In this document: positions 45,822 to 56,949 of the stretch, piece by piece | Layout: every line of letters starts with the position of its first letter | Position numbering within the stretch: position 1 is the stretch's first letter | Origin: Rhipidocladum racemiflorum | Taxonomy: Eukaryota; Streptophyta; Magnoliopsida; Poales; Poaceae | Length of the DNA: 64,000 nucleotides | Assembly: GCA_036346355.1 (NCBI GenBank) | Contig: CM070577.1 | Span: 46,448,309 to 46,512,308 of the forward strand | Direction: 5' to 3' | Translations under genes and position numbers: made by a program | Notes under the pieces: generated by a model | Seen by the model: only the letters and a program-made list of their open reading frames with translations | Databases searched by the model: none | Told to the model about the DNA's origin: nothing

Positions 45822-46575
45822 CATCCTGCTGAATGATTTTAGTTGATGAGTTTGTTCTGTCTGGCCACGGCTTCAATGTTTTTTTTTTTTGCTTTATCAG
45901 GTGCATTAATATTTCTAACTGTTTGATTTCTATGCAATATATTATGTTTTCCTTATTCGGTGTGGCTATCCCCTTTGATGTCTTCATTAATAGTGTCTTG
46001 TTTATTAGCTTTTACTACAGAACATTGTATCAGTTACAATAGTTTTCACGTTGTCCCTCTCAGCTGTTGTCCCAATTGAACCATTAACATAGATAGAAGC
46101 TAATCAAAGTTTGGTTGCATGTGAATATCATATTTGTCAGAATGCTAATTACAAGCATGTTTAGGTATGTGCTAGATTCTCCTTATCACTTTGATCCAAG
46201 TACTGTTTGTTGTGCTATTTATATCGGTCTTTATGTCGGGTCTTTCTGCCATTGGAGTACCGAATTGTCTATTGACTTTAATTTGTTGTTTTATTTTAAT
46301 ATACCTAAATTTTCTCGCATAGGGTAAAGCTTCTTGTATGAATCAGTGTTGAAGCTCAATAAATTTTGGGTGAATATGAGTTTGTAGTTCAAAAGATCAT
46401 ACGATGAGAATTTTCATTTGTGCTGATGTTAGCTGTCTGTTAAAATTGTATTTTGTGTTTCAATTGGGTGCCAAATCATATAGCTATGCTCAATGTCAAC
46501 AATTCATTTGTTGCCTCATATGCAAATTGGATGCCAAGGGTTCTATTGCACTTTCTCAATTTCGAATAGTCTGAC
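45822..46575. other. AT-rich, intron-like stretch
   Basis: No conserved frame, repeat border or RNA gene was recognised. It may belong to the same decayed locus as the ARF fragment. Confidence 0.4.
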
Positions 46576-47163
46576 ATTCACTACAGGAAAGTGATGTATT
46601 TTCGTCGGCCAGAAGCCGACGAAAATAAGCAGAAAACCGATGAAAATATATATTTTAAATCGGCCCCTACCGAAACTAAAATAAGCCGATGACAATAGCT
46701 AGACGAAAATATAATTTTTTAAATCGGCCAACACTGACGAATTGCAGTATTTTAAATGCCGGCCTCGGGGGTAACACGAAAATATTGGATGGACTAGAGC
46801 TGTCGGCGTAAATGCTGACGTGGCATGTCATTATTTTCATCGGCCTGGCCGACGAAAATACCTTGGTCTTATTTTCATCAGTCTGGCCGACGAAAATATC
46901 CTGTGCCTTATTTTCATCGACCCTTAGCGAAAATAACTGGGATTTTTTCATCGACTGGCCGGCGAAAGTATCGTATTTTCAAAAAAAAAAAAAGAAAAGC
47001 TGGAAAATCACGGAAATCGGAATTCCACGAGAAAACACCAGAAATTCACGAGAATTATAACATTCATCTCATACACATGATAAGTATTGATCTCATACAC
47101 ATGTGACGATAAGCATTCATCTCATATACATGCGATTTAATTTAAGTTCATCTCATACACATT

Positions 47164-47335
47164 ACAACAATAATAGTTCATCTCATACACATTATGACGA
47201 TATGCATTCATAGAAGCAGATGCGATGATATGCATTACAACAATATGCATTCATCTCATACACACTACAACAATAATAGTTCATCTCATACACATTATGA
47301 CGATATGCATTCATAGAAGCGACGATGATATGCGA
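47164..47335. repeat. Duplicated ~104-bp segment near the left end of the CACTA element
   Basis: The stretch from ACAACAATAATAGTTCATC to TTCATAGAAGC occurs at 47164-47217 and again at about 47268-47320. Around it (47050-47335), the words TCTCATACACAT and GATATGCATTCAT recur many times. Confidence 0.85.
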
Positions 47336-48059
47336 TCACATAGAACATGTTAAACATAAAATTACATTGTTCAACTTGGAGGTGTGTAAAGTTGTGGCCA
47401 CTACCATCGCACCTCCTGAATTGAGATATTGGTCAACAAAGGCCCCCGAACGTAACATCGCCTCCAACATTTGTTCCCGGTCTAGCAAAGTGTGTTGTCG
47501 AACCACCATAGGAATCAAATTAGTTATTAGTTAATTTCACAGGAAAGACCAACATTCCAAAATGACAAGTTACTAGTAAATACCATTTGCGGAGGTTGGA
47601 AGAAAGGAGGTGCGGGAGGAGGGGACGAAATGTAGGCAAGTTAACAAAGCGGATCCAAGGTGTGTAGCTAAAATTTCCTAAAAAAATTATAGATATAAGA
47701 GAAAAAAACAAATATAAGTATTGTGACACCAATTAGCAAACTAAATGATTAAGTTTATAAAAAGTGCATACAATTTGGCCATTAGCACTATATGCAATCA
47801 TGTATCATCAAAATTTGTCATTCCACTTCATGCTATTTGAATGATCAATTCTATAGGAAATTGCACACATGGTCAACCATGAAAGCATGGATCATCAAAA
47901 TTCGTCATTCCAAGTACATACAAGCATTAATTAGAAAACACATCTAGCACATATGACATAAATTTAATAAATTTATTGAAATTGTCATTTTAAACTGATT
48001 TTAGCCTAAATGATACAATCTACACAAACAATAAAAATATACTCATTGTAGGCATGAAA

Positions 48060-49880
48060 TCGTAAATAGCGACTTACTTGAAAGTATTGTTGTTGTTGTG
48101 CCCTGCCATTGAACAAAATAGGCTTGGGTTTGCATTGCACTCTCGTGTTCTTTGCCTCATCATATCCTGTTGTTGCCTCATCGCCTCTCGTTGTTGCCTT
48201 AACTCCTCCTCTAGTCGCGGCCTCCACGTGAGCTCAGTACCTTGCTTTGGGATGATTGAGATGACCGCGCCTCTCCTAAAGCTTCGCTCGAATCCACGAC
48301 CCCATTGAACATGGCAAACCTGCCATGTTTCTTACCACCTCCACTAGTGTACAACGCCACAAGATCAACATCCTCTCTCCGCCAATCATTACTCTTCCCA
48401 TGACGTTCGACCATTGTTTCTCCGTGGCGTGCCTACGGTATTAATTACGTTAAGGCAATAATAGGGAACTTCATTTAATTAAGTTTTGTACCAAGTTGAT
48501 AGTACTAACCAGGTTACGCATCGCGATGAACTACAAAACATTACGGGTGTGTAGGATCACCTTTGTGGCCCCGAATATATGCTTGATGTAGCTTGGCGCA
48601 TTGCCACTTTCAGCCTCCTATAGCTCAATATTAATTAGTAAACATAAGTATAAACAAAGTTAAATAAATTAGAATTACACCATATAGAACGTGCCATTCG
48701 GCGAGGCGAAGATGTCCATCGGCACCATATTGAGCCACCCTTGGACCGCTATGCCGGTTACCCCTCTTCTTGTGTATTTGCTCCACGAAAGCTCGGCGAC
48801 CCAGTAGGCACATAGCGCTTGCCATGCATCCGGGCATTTCCGTAACCAAGGCAAGTCCACCTCGAGGTACTCATCCTCTCGAAGGTAGATCGTGAAGCAC
48901 CTAACTTCTTGTTCATGTCCTCCTTTTGATCTTTTTGTAGTACGGGCACACCGCTTGTATACGAGCATTTGACATCATATCTCAGTAACCCTGGTTGCGA
49001 CCTTGTCAAACACACATCTAGCTTTATTTGCGCAAGTAAATCCTCGACCCCTCGGCAAGCGGTACCTCTCCTAATTGGAAAAAATTATGAGTTAGACAAT
49101 GTAATATAGGCGTCAAAATCTATTAAATAAAGTGCAACCAATATCATTACCCAAAAAGTCCTTCCACACCCTCTGTACAACATTTCCTGTTGGCCATCTA
49201 TAGCCAGCATAGTGATCCCACTTCATTCTTGGCTTGAAACGCCTCTAACCACAACCCATCCAGGATAGTGGTACCGACAGAGAGATCCTAATGTAGCATT
49301 CCGAGGCCTTAACCGATTTCGACCCTCCAGGCAACATCAATCCATTGCCTACAAAATACAATTTTCAAGGAAATTAGATCATCAATAATGAATTGATAAT
49401 AAATTTTAAGTTGAAACTTACCAATCACCATGTGGCACGATCACCCTTCTTGACCTAAGTGTAATGGTGAGGAGGAATCAAATTAGATCCCCTATACCTG
49501 AAATATACACATAATGTTAAGCACAACTAATAAAATATATAATTGCAAGTTGCTTCAATAATTATGACCTAAAGGCAGTTTCATCATCTTCCCTCATCTG
49601 CATCATCACCACAATCAACATCTTCCCCTCATCCCTTGCATCTTCCCCACCCCATCTTCCCCAACCTCATTCTCCTCCTCTGCCTCTTCACTATTCCCAC
49701 CGCTATCTTGACCTCATTCTCCTCCGCCTGTAAAGCCTCCCTCGATGGATTAACCTCCATGGCGTCGTCGAGGCATTTACGGAATGCGGCAAATGCGCCT
49801 CTCGTGAGAACTACTACCCATAAATAAAGAACCGCTTGAACCTTGGCTTTTTGAAGATGAAGATCCATCTTTCTTCTTGC
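48060..49880 (-). pseudogene. Second CACTA protein gene (plant transposase, En/Spm-type)
   Basis: The clearest part is at 48968-48675, with DLPWLRKCPDAWQALCAYWV, a domain found in PF03004-type proteins of CACTA elements. An upstream part (49868-49629) reads FRKCLDDAMEVNPSREALQA. A downstream glutamine-rich part (48130-48070) follows a region like the usual NVMGR/ILWRCTL segment. In family members this protein binds the subterminal repeats and assists TNP2. Frameshifts break it into at least five pieces. Confidence 0.65.
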
Positions 49881-49949
49881 CCTTTGAAAAGCAACTTGCC
49901 ACCAATATGAACAAGCGACCTCATCCTATTTAAAAATGTAAAAACATTA

Positions 49950-52900
49950 GTACATTACAAAACCATTAAGGTTACATAATAAAAAATGCATGATTATGTC
50001 GTTACATTGATTAGAAGTCATCGGCATCGGGTGGTTCAATCGTAATATTATGTCTTTGTTTCTTTTTTGAGTACCCAAGTCACGCCTTTGTCGTTTTCTT
50101 TGCGAATCATCCACAATAATATCATTAGTGTCACCGACTATTTGATCAAGTGCCATCCCGGTCTCTATTCCAAATGAGTTGGGTAAATCTCCTTCTTGGT
50201 ATGCCTCTTGACCGTTGTTATCGATCTCATTTTCCACATAACATTCATCTCGAGGGTGTTCAACCGACAGGAGGATTGGCCTTATGAACAACCCACCACG
50301 GTGACAAATCACGGCTTGTTGCATGGATATGACATATAATAAACCTGTTCAACTAGGCTCGCCCGATCTGAACGGATCGTACCCTGTAAGCGCGACTCAT
50401 GATTAACTTCCACAATCCCTATTTTGTTGTTACATTTTGTTCCTTTCTTAGGATCAGCGCTAAACCAATCACAGTAAAAAGAACACTACCTGAAATCTTT
50501 TGCCCTCAGAACTTGAACTCTACTATGTCACGAATAACACCGTAAAACTCGGTGGCACGACCGTTCATCATGCGCCTTAGTGACAATTCCACTATTCGTT
50601 GTGGCTACTTGTGGAGTGTTTTGCTTCAAATTTGGTGGAGCAGCGCCATCCGTTGACATCCTGCGATCCATAACTCTTTGCGGTTGTGCTTCCATGTGAT
50701 AATTGGCGTGAGTCCTCATGTACGTCACATTCCTCATACCTTGCAATATTAGTTAAGTTTTGAAGTGAATTACTTAAATACAATTTGTTATAGTTTTGAA
50801 GTGAATTAGTTAAATACAATTTGAGAACAATACATGTTATCGAAACCAGCGACGAAACTAGGACCACCATGTAAACCATGGCGTCGTAATTTGTCAAGTT
50901 GTTTAGGGAGTAGGTTGTCGATTGGGATCTCCAGTATTGATCGTCAAACAACACGAAATTGTTCAACGGATATTGAGTACGTGTGTCAACATATTTAAGG
51001 GAATTTCATTTAATGGAAGTACTTACTTGAAATACTTATCCATTTCCTCGATGTTGGCTGCATATATACAACAACCACGGCATTCCATTCTTGTGAGGAG
51101 CATTCGTGATTAGAACTACCACCTGGCTTTTGCCATTCCATTGGAATATTTTTAGATTCCGACGTGGGGTGTCTTGGGTGTGTGGGCGTGCAGTGGTATA
51201 TGAGCATTTATGTTGTGTTCATCCGCAAAATATGTACTCGCATAATATGATATCTCCTTAAGGTAGAATGCTTCGCGATACATCCTTCAACTCTTGCTTT
51301 GTTACGCACGATTGCTCAAGTTTCTTGATTCCGTTCTATTGGGTACATCCATCTAGATCGCATGTGCCCTGCAACCTCTCGCTTCATATGGGCAAATGTA
51401 CCAATAGATGTTGCATTACGCTCATAAAACCCGTGGGAATACCTTCTCCATCTTGCATATAAGTACCTGATGTCCTTCTTCACCTTTTTCATTATCGCTT
51501 TTATTTATTTGCTTAGAACATAGCCGTCAGAGAAGAAACTTAGCTCGCCAACATTGTCCAAACATCGCCTTGCAGATAACTACGGAACATTACAGGTAGT
51601 AGCCTTTCCATGATAATATGGTAGTCATGGCTCTTTAAACCATTTAGCTTGCCATTACAATGCTCACTCGTCTTAGGTTCAGCTGCAACCATCGTGAAAT
51701 TTGACATTTTTCAACCACAAAAATACCTCCTTTCTCAAGCAGGTTTGAGGCAAGAGAGCACGGGGCTTCCTCGTCTGGTCCGGCCTGTCGACCTCACCTC
51801 TAGGGTAGGTCGATTACATATCTCAGCCATGTCCTTACGTGCTTTAATATTGTCTTTGTTTTGTCTTTGAAATCAAAAATCATACTGATGATGCTTTCGC
51901 AACATTTGCTCCCGATGCATCACATCGATATTATGTCGAGGATTAGATTGAGCATAAGGAAGACTCCAAATGCAAGATATGTGAGTCCTTTAATGCTCTC
52001 TCCTTGAACCTCCATATCCATCCTCAGATTGACTAAATTATTGTGCCAAGCAACAATCTCATGACCGCTTAACCGCTTTGGCCCTTTACTAATGGTTGTC
52101 GCCATGCGGCTCGTGGTCCTCGAACGGGTGATTAGAGACGGAACGCCGATGACGCCAAAGAAGCAGACTTGCCACCGCTTTTTCAAACGGAAGGCATCTG
52201 TCACCCATGCATATTGACAACACAATCTACCATGTGTGCTCCATCCCGAGAACATGCCATATGCAGGAAAATCGTGAATAGACCAAAGATATGCACCACG
52301 CATGTTAAAGTACTTTTTGTTCCTCGCTATGTCATCACCCCATTCCATAACTCTTTCAACTCATCGATCACAGGTTGCATGAACATATCTAAGTACTTTC
52401 CTCGATGGTCAGCCCTTATGATGAGGGTTAAGAAAACGACTCATCTTTCATGCATATTGAAGGTGGCATGATTATATGGAATTGCAAAAATGGGCCAACA
52501 TGAGCACGAGGCCGCACTTGTGTTGAAAGGTGTGAAACCATCACGCCAACCCAATGCGGACATTATGGGGGTCTTTGGCAAAATCAAGGCGCATATTGAT
52601 CCAATGCCTTCCAAGCCTCGTGATCGTAGATGACCCATTAGCCCATTGTTCTCACGAACGCCTTCCTTGTGCCACCTCATGATGCTTCGCAAATGCCCCA
52701 GATAGGTACGCACTGCTGAAGCCTTTGGTATTAGGGGCATGTGTCGTAATACCTTCACTCGCACATTTGTCATCCAGATATTCCTCTTCGTCGACCATCT
52801 CCATATATCTCGATTTCATGCAATACAAACAACGATCCCTTGTCCTTGTGTTCCTTCCAAACAACATGCAATTGTTAACACATACATCAATCTTTGGTAA

Positions 52901-53540
52901 GGCATTCCTAAACCGCCAACAACTTCTTCGAACGGTAGAAGTCCTTCGCATCTTATGAGGTTTTGGAAGGATATCACAAATCAAATCGACTATATCATTG
53001 TAACAACTTACAGAGAGATTGTACTTGATTTTATAGTTATGAGTCGTGTCACAAGCCTTAGTCGTGTCACATCTGTAGAACTCATGCAAAGAATCTTTCC
53101 AAGGAAAGTATCCTAAAGAATTTCTGACCTCCGCCCAGTGGACATCTCTCAAACTGGATGGAGCAATATCATTGACCACCATCCATTCTATCCTCAGTTT
53201 CATCTCGATTGATCGACATAATTCGATGTCGCTCCTATTTGTGACTCACCATGCTCGAATCCACTGGAGGTAATTCCAGCATGAAACCATATTTACATAG
53301 GTGATGCTCCATACTAGCCTTGGACCTGCCGAGCAAAGTTCCGGCACTTCAGAACATGGACATTTGGCCAACCCGCCACCGGGGAGATGAGGAATAAGCG
53401 TGATCCACAAAACCTTGTGTCTTAACCATCCATTCTTGTGTGTGTGACTCCGTGTTGTCCAACCATCGCATACATCCATCCACATCATCTCCCATTTTGT
53501 ATGCTATCGAATGCATAAATAATTTTGAAAGTGAGGTACA
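49950..53540 (-). pseudogene. TNP2-type CACTA transposase (Transposase_21)
   Basis: On the minus strand, the N-terminal transposase-associated part lies at 53543-53350 (FVDHAYSSSPRW). At 53203-52650 come KYNLSVSCYNDIVDLICDIL, PKPHKMRR, IDVCVNNCMLF and CMKSRYMEMVDEEE, and at 52450-52600 ALGWRDGFTPFNTSAASCSCWP. At 52348-51920 come AYLWSIHDFPAYGMFSGWSTHG and HEIVAWHNNL. At 51650-51400 the weakly open sequence includes HDYHIIMERLLPVM and VMQHLLVHLP, and at 50480-50300 CDWFSADPKKGTKCN and VEQVYYMSYP (DUF4218/DUF4216 parts). The whole order is conserved for the family. Several frameshifts and stops make it non-functional. Confidence 0.9.
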
Positions 53541-54539
53541 CATCCTAACAAGAGATCTAGGTAAGGATAGGTCCTAACTCCACCTAGGAATAGATTTAAT
53601 CCTAGTTTATGAGGACATGTCAGATATCCGAACGAAATTCTGCAAGATAACCTCGGCTGCTCCCGAATGCACGACTAATTGATGTGCATCGGAGAACAAT
53701 CGGGTTACGCCGAAAATTTTCGCTTGAATTATACGACACGCCATAAAAACAAGGTTTAACCATCCATTCCTAGGCTGTCCAAAAAATCGCGGACAATTCC
53801 TAACGACAAAGCTCACTGGCTTTAATGTGAACTGTGTCGCCTCCCGAATGGGTGACGATAGGTTGGGTGACTTGTGTGTATAAAATATTTAAATTCGATA
53901 CATATCACTTGTGAGTATGAAATGATTAAATGTTCATGGTATGAAAAGTAAAATTAACCTTCGTCAACGCATAGTGACAAATGCATACTTGCATACTAGC
54001 ACACTTGCATGTATAATTACAAACATGAAATTGATACATAATGGACAAATGCATTACAATTATACACATCAAGTTCGATCCATACTAGAGTTTTCGATAC
54101 ATAATGACAAATGCATTACAATTACAAACACTTAAATAAATGTAAAGCTAATAATCACATATACATACTTGCATACAAGCATACTTACCCCAACAAACAA
54201 ATTATGACAAACTTGCCTACTAACATCACAATTGAATCTGCATACTACCATAATTAAATCTAACATATACCACATAATCATAGTAACTAAAATTATCACA
54301 TACTTGCACACTACCACACAATATACAAACTAATCTATACTAGGTCACAAACTATGCTAAATAATAGGTACAAGCTTTAAACAGAGAATCACATTATATA
54401 CTATCAAGCATCAGCATGAAGTAAAGTGTTGAAGGCCATTTTTGCAAACTATGATTAGCATGAATTACATTATAGACTTGCTTCATCAAGCATCAAAAAG
54501 GAGCAACAATGTGACAAATAACGGACGATTTATGAGTCA

Positions 54540-54810
54540 AGGCGTGAGGATGGGCACCGGATGGGGCGACCGGGCGCAGGGGCCGCTTGGGGCGGACGGC
54601 GTGAGTGGCTGCACGGGGCGGCGGGCGCCGGGGCGGCGGCGGAGGGATGGCGGCGTGGGCGCCGGGCGGCGCCGGGCGCGAAGCGGGCGGCGGGCGTGGC
54701 GTCGGGCGGGGCTGCGGGTCGAGACGGACGGCAGCGGTATGGCCGTCGCGAGACCGAATTTGCGGCTGGCCTGGCGGTGGGTGGCGAGACGCGGCAAGAA
54801 AACATTTGGG
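54540..54810. other. GC-rich island near the 5' end of the CACTA element
   Basis: About 270 bases are strongly enriched in GGCG/GCCG words, inside otherwise AT-rich DNA. Long frames are open on both strands only because stop codons are rare at this composition. It lies upstream of the transposase gene, so it could be its promoter/leader or a captured host fragment. I recognise no host protein. Confidence 0.6.
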
Positions 54811-55205
54811 GTAATTATTTCCGCGATGAAATGTAATGTCGCTGGCTCACCAGACTCAAATTACGTTATTTGTGTCGCCAGCCGACGAAATTAATCGCCC
54901 GTGACGTGGTTTAATATCGCCGGCTTAACCGCATTTAAAATAATATATTTAGAATGGCCTACGGCCGACGGACAATATTGCCCCAAAATTTCTAAATTTG
55001 CGCTGGTCGCCATTACATATTATCGTCCAAGCTGACTAAATTAGCTAGGTTATTTGTTATTGTCGCTTTATTTGACTAAGATACATATAGTTTCGCTGTT
55101 TCATCGTGGGCTCGATTTAAATAATGTATATAATTGCATCGGCTTCTTTTTAGCCGATGAAAATACGTATGGCCGACGAAAACATATCGTTTTCCTGTAG
55201 TGATT

Positions 55206-55567
55206 GCTCTAAGAGATCAATTTTATCGGATATATCTATGTCAAGGAATATACTATATATTATATGGGGAAGTTTTGCCGGACTCTCAGGCCGGCCACGC
55301 CACCCCATGACATTTTTGCAAATAGGCCCTCCCATTTTCTCTAAATTACGGTTTGGTCCTTTTTGCAAATAAGCCCTTCTACTTTCTCTAAATTACGAAA
55401 AGATCCTTTGCGATTTTTTGTTAGTGTAAAAAAAACTTTCCCAAACAAAATAAATTTTAAACGGTGCAGCGTTAGACGCACGTTTTGCCTAGTGTACCCT
55501 ATTCACCATGGTCAGCAGGAAGAGATAATAGTGTGGTATGCTAATTTTTGTTTAATTCCACGAAGAC
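55206..55567. other. Short stretch with a two-copy ~48-bp tandem repeat
   Basis: At 55312-55409 the unit with TTTTGCAAATAGGCCC..TTTCTCTAAATTACG occurs twice in a row. Nothing else is recognised. Confidence 0.6.
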
Positions 55568-55570
55568 TTA

Positions 55571-56054
55571 TGGGCTGTTTGGTTGCCTGCATGCACAGAG
55601 ATTTGCATCTACAGATGCAGAATCTTGCTTTTTTCTCGTGTTTGGTTGCCTGCATCTAGTTTTGAGCCTGGCTCTCTGGATGCAAGATTCTTCATGCAGC
55701 CGCTCGAGATACGTAGAAAATGAGCGTATCTCCGGATGCACTGTTCTCAAGCGAGTGACCATCACAACCATGCATGTGGTGCCACGTGGGTATGTAAGTT
55801 TCTTTTTTCTTTTTTGTTTATATCTTTTGATTAGCATCTCCGACACGAACCGATTTCAAAAATGGGTTCCTGACATTTTTTCGAACAAAACTAGACCACA
55901 CTTGCTATATAAATTTCAAAATATTTAAATTTCAAAATACTTGCCTCCTAAACACTCAACCAAACACCGTCTCTGCATCTGTGCATCCTGTATCCCATCA
56001 GCCTGGCTGAGTGGAATAGACCAGGCTCGCGAGAGAAGGCAACCAAACAGCCCA
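55571..56054. mobile_element. Tourist-like (PIF/Harbinger) MITE, 484 bp, TSD TTA
   Basis: It begins TGGGCTGTTTGGTTGCC and ends GGCAACCAAACAGCCCA, a perfect 17-base inverted repeat. It is flanked by TTA at 55568-55570 and 56055-56057, the 3-base target of PIF/Harbinger elements. Second-order repeats of GTTTGGTTGCCTGCAT occur inside (55579 and 55642). No transposase is encoded. Confidence 0.93.
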
Positions 56055-56123
56055 TTACAGTGCGTTAATGAATCGTGCTCTTATCAAAAGCTAAGATTTT
56101 GAAGGACTCATGTTATATTAGGA

Positions 56124-56169
56124 ATAATTGATTATTTGCCACAAAATTGTGATGTGGCAAATTATTAAA
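56124..56169. other. Short inverted repeat (hairpin)
   Basis: Arms near TTATTTGCCACA and TGTGGCAAATTATT are separated by about 10 bases. It may be a tiny MITE remnant or a chance hairpin. Confidence 0.5.
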
Positions 56170-56227
56170 TGCATATCAACTTTATGGCAAATAATTAAAT
56201 CTGCCTTTCTATTATTACTTTGCTCAG

Positions 56228-56383
56228 GCTATGTTCCTTGGGATGTGCCGAAGCCGGTAGTGCAACAGGGTCTTTCGCTACTGCCTGCAGAAGGTTCAAT
56301 TTCAGGACAGATCAACAAAAATGTCTCAAGTAATCAGGACTCAGGAGGAAGAAAAAAGTTTGCTTCTGCTAGGCACAAGGGTA
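56228..56383 (+). CDS. Possible exon of unknown plus-strand gene
   Basis: A frame following a TTTGCTCAG acceptor-like site reads GYVPWDVPKPVVQQGL and later SSNQDSGGRKKFASARHKGK, then meets GGTAAG. The composition looks protein-like, but I do not recognise the family. It overlaps the likely 3' end of the minus-strand RRM gene by a few bases, so it could be read-through sequence without function. Confidence 0.3.
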
Positions 56384-56940
56384 AGCCCAGTCAACTCGCA
56401 GTTTATGGTCGCCTGCATTATAGCCATTGAGCTCGTTGATGGCCCTCTCTCCGTCCTCACGTTTCTTGAATATCACAACGCCAAATCCCCTACAGACTTC
56501 AGAACTGGCCATCGGAACATCATACATCAGCAGCGGTCCGAACGGCTTGAAGAGCCTCCCAAGGTCCCATTGCCTGAAGCTCGGTGGCATGTTATTCACG
56601 CGTACGAAACACTCCAAGAACTTGCGACGAGCAATGGAAGTTATTGCGTGTTGTCCAGGAAGGCAGCGTGCTCTGCAGGAGTCTTCGTCATATAGCCCAT
56701 ATATATAGTTGTACGGGCATGCCTGCTCAAAATGATTGTCGTCCTCTCCACAAACGTAGCACACTAGCACACATCTAAATCTGGAGCCCTCCAATATGAC
56801 GCAAGGCCAAATGAACTCATGCCAATTTTCAATATTCGCACTGTAGTCAGCACAAACAAAGAAATACTGGAGTTTGTTAGACAAGGTTGCAAGATATTTG
56901 ATCAATTCTACATGTAAATAATAGTTTGCATCTGCCAAGT
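56369..56940 (-). CDS. RRM protein with CCHC-like zinc knuckle, eIF3g-like (partial, 5' exon not found)
   Basis: An uninterrupted 189-residue frame. Near residue 60 is CYVCGEDDNHFEQACPY, a zinc knuckle of the form C-x2-C-x5-H-x4-C (the usual spacing before His is four). From about residue 110 an RRM reads FVRVNNMPPSFRQWDLGRLF, KPFGPL, then RGFGVVIFKKREDGERAINE, LNGYNAGDHKLRVDWAYP. RNP2 and RNP1 are recognisable, and the order matches translation initiation factor eIF3 subunit g, which also pairs a zinc knuckle with a C-terminal RRM. There is no in-frame ATG before the knuckle. Instead a TTGGCAG acceptor stands at the left of the frame near 56940, so an upstream exon is expected between 56940 and about 57500, but I could not identify it. 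It is either a real spliced gene or a duplicated fragment that stayed open. Confidence 0.7.
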
Positions 56941-56949
56941 CCCAATTAC

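Larger units (their letters stand above)
46579..55202 (-). mobile_element. CACTA (En/Spm) DNA transposon, 8624 bp, TSD ATT
   Basis: The ends read CACTACAGGAAA at 46579 and TTTCCTGTAGTG at 55202, with ATT at 46576-46578 and 55203-55205. Subterminal regions carry many TTTTCGTCGGCC / GCCGACGAAAAT words in both orientations, the usual binding sites of the element protein. Two decayed genes lie on the minus strand: a TNP2-type transposase (about 53540-49950) and a second protein of the plant transposase PF03004 type (about 49880-48060). Both are full of frameshifts and stops, so the copy is not autonomous now, though its ends look competent. Confidence 0.94.

Noticed and set aside
54442..54894. 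150-residue arginine/glycine-rich frame in the CACTA element
   Set aside because: The GC-rich composition opens frames on both strands; no domain was recognised.
56245..56262. GCCGGTAGTGCAAC near the plus-strand exon as another motif-array member
   Set aside because: A single copy without neighbours; probably chance.
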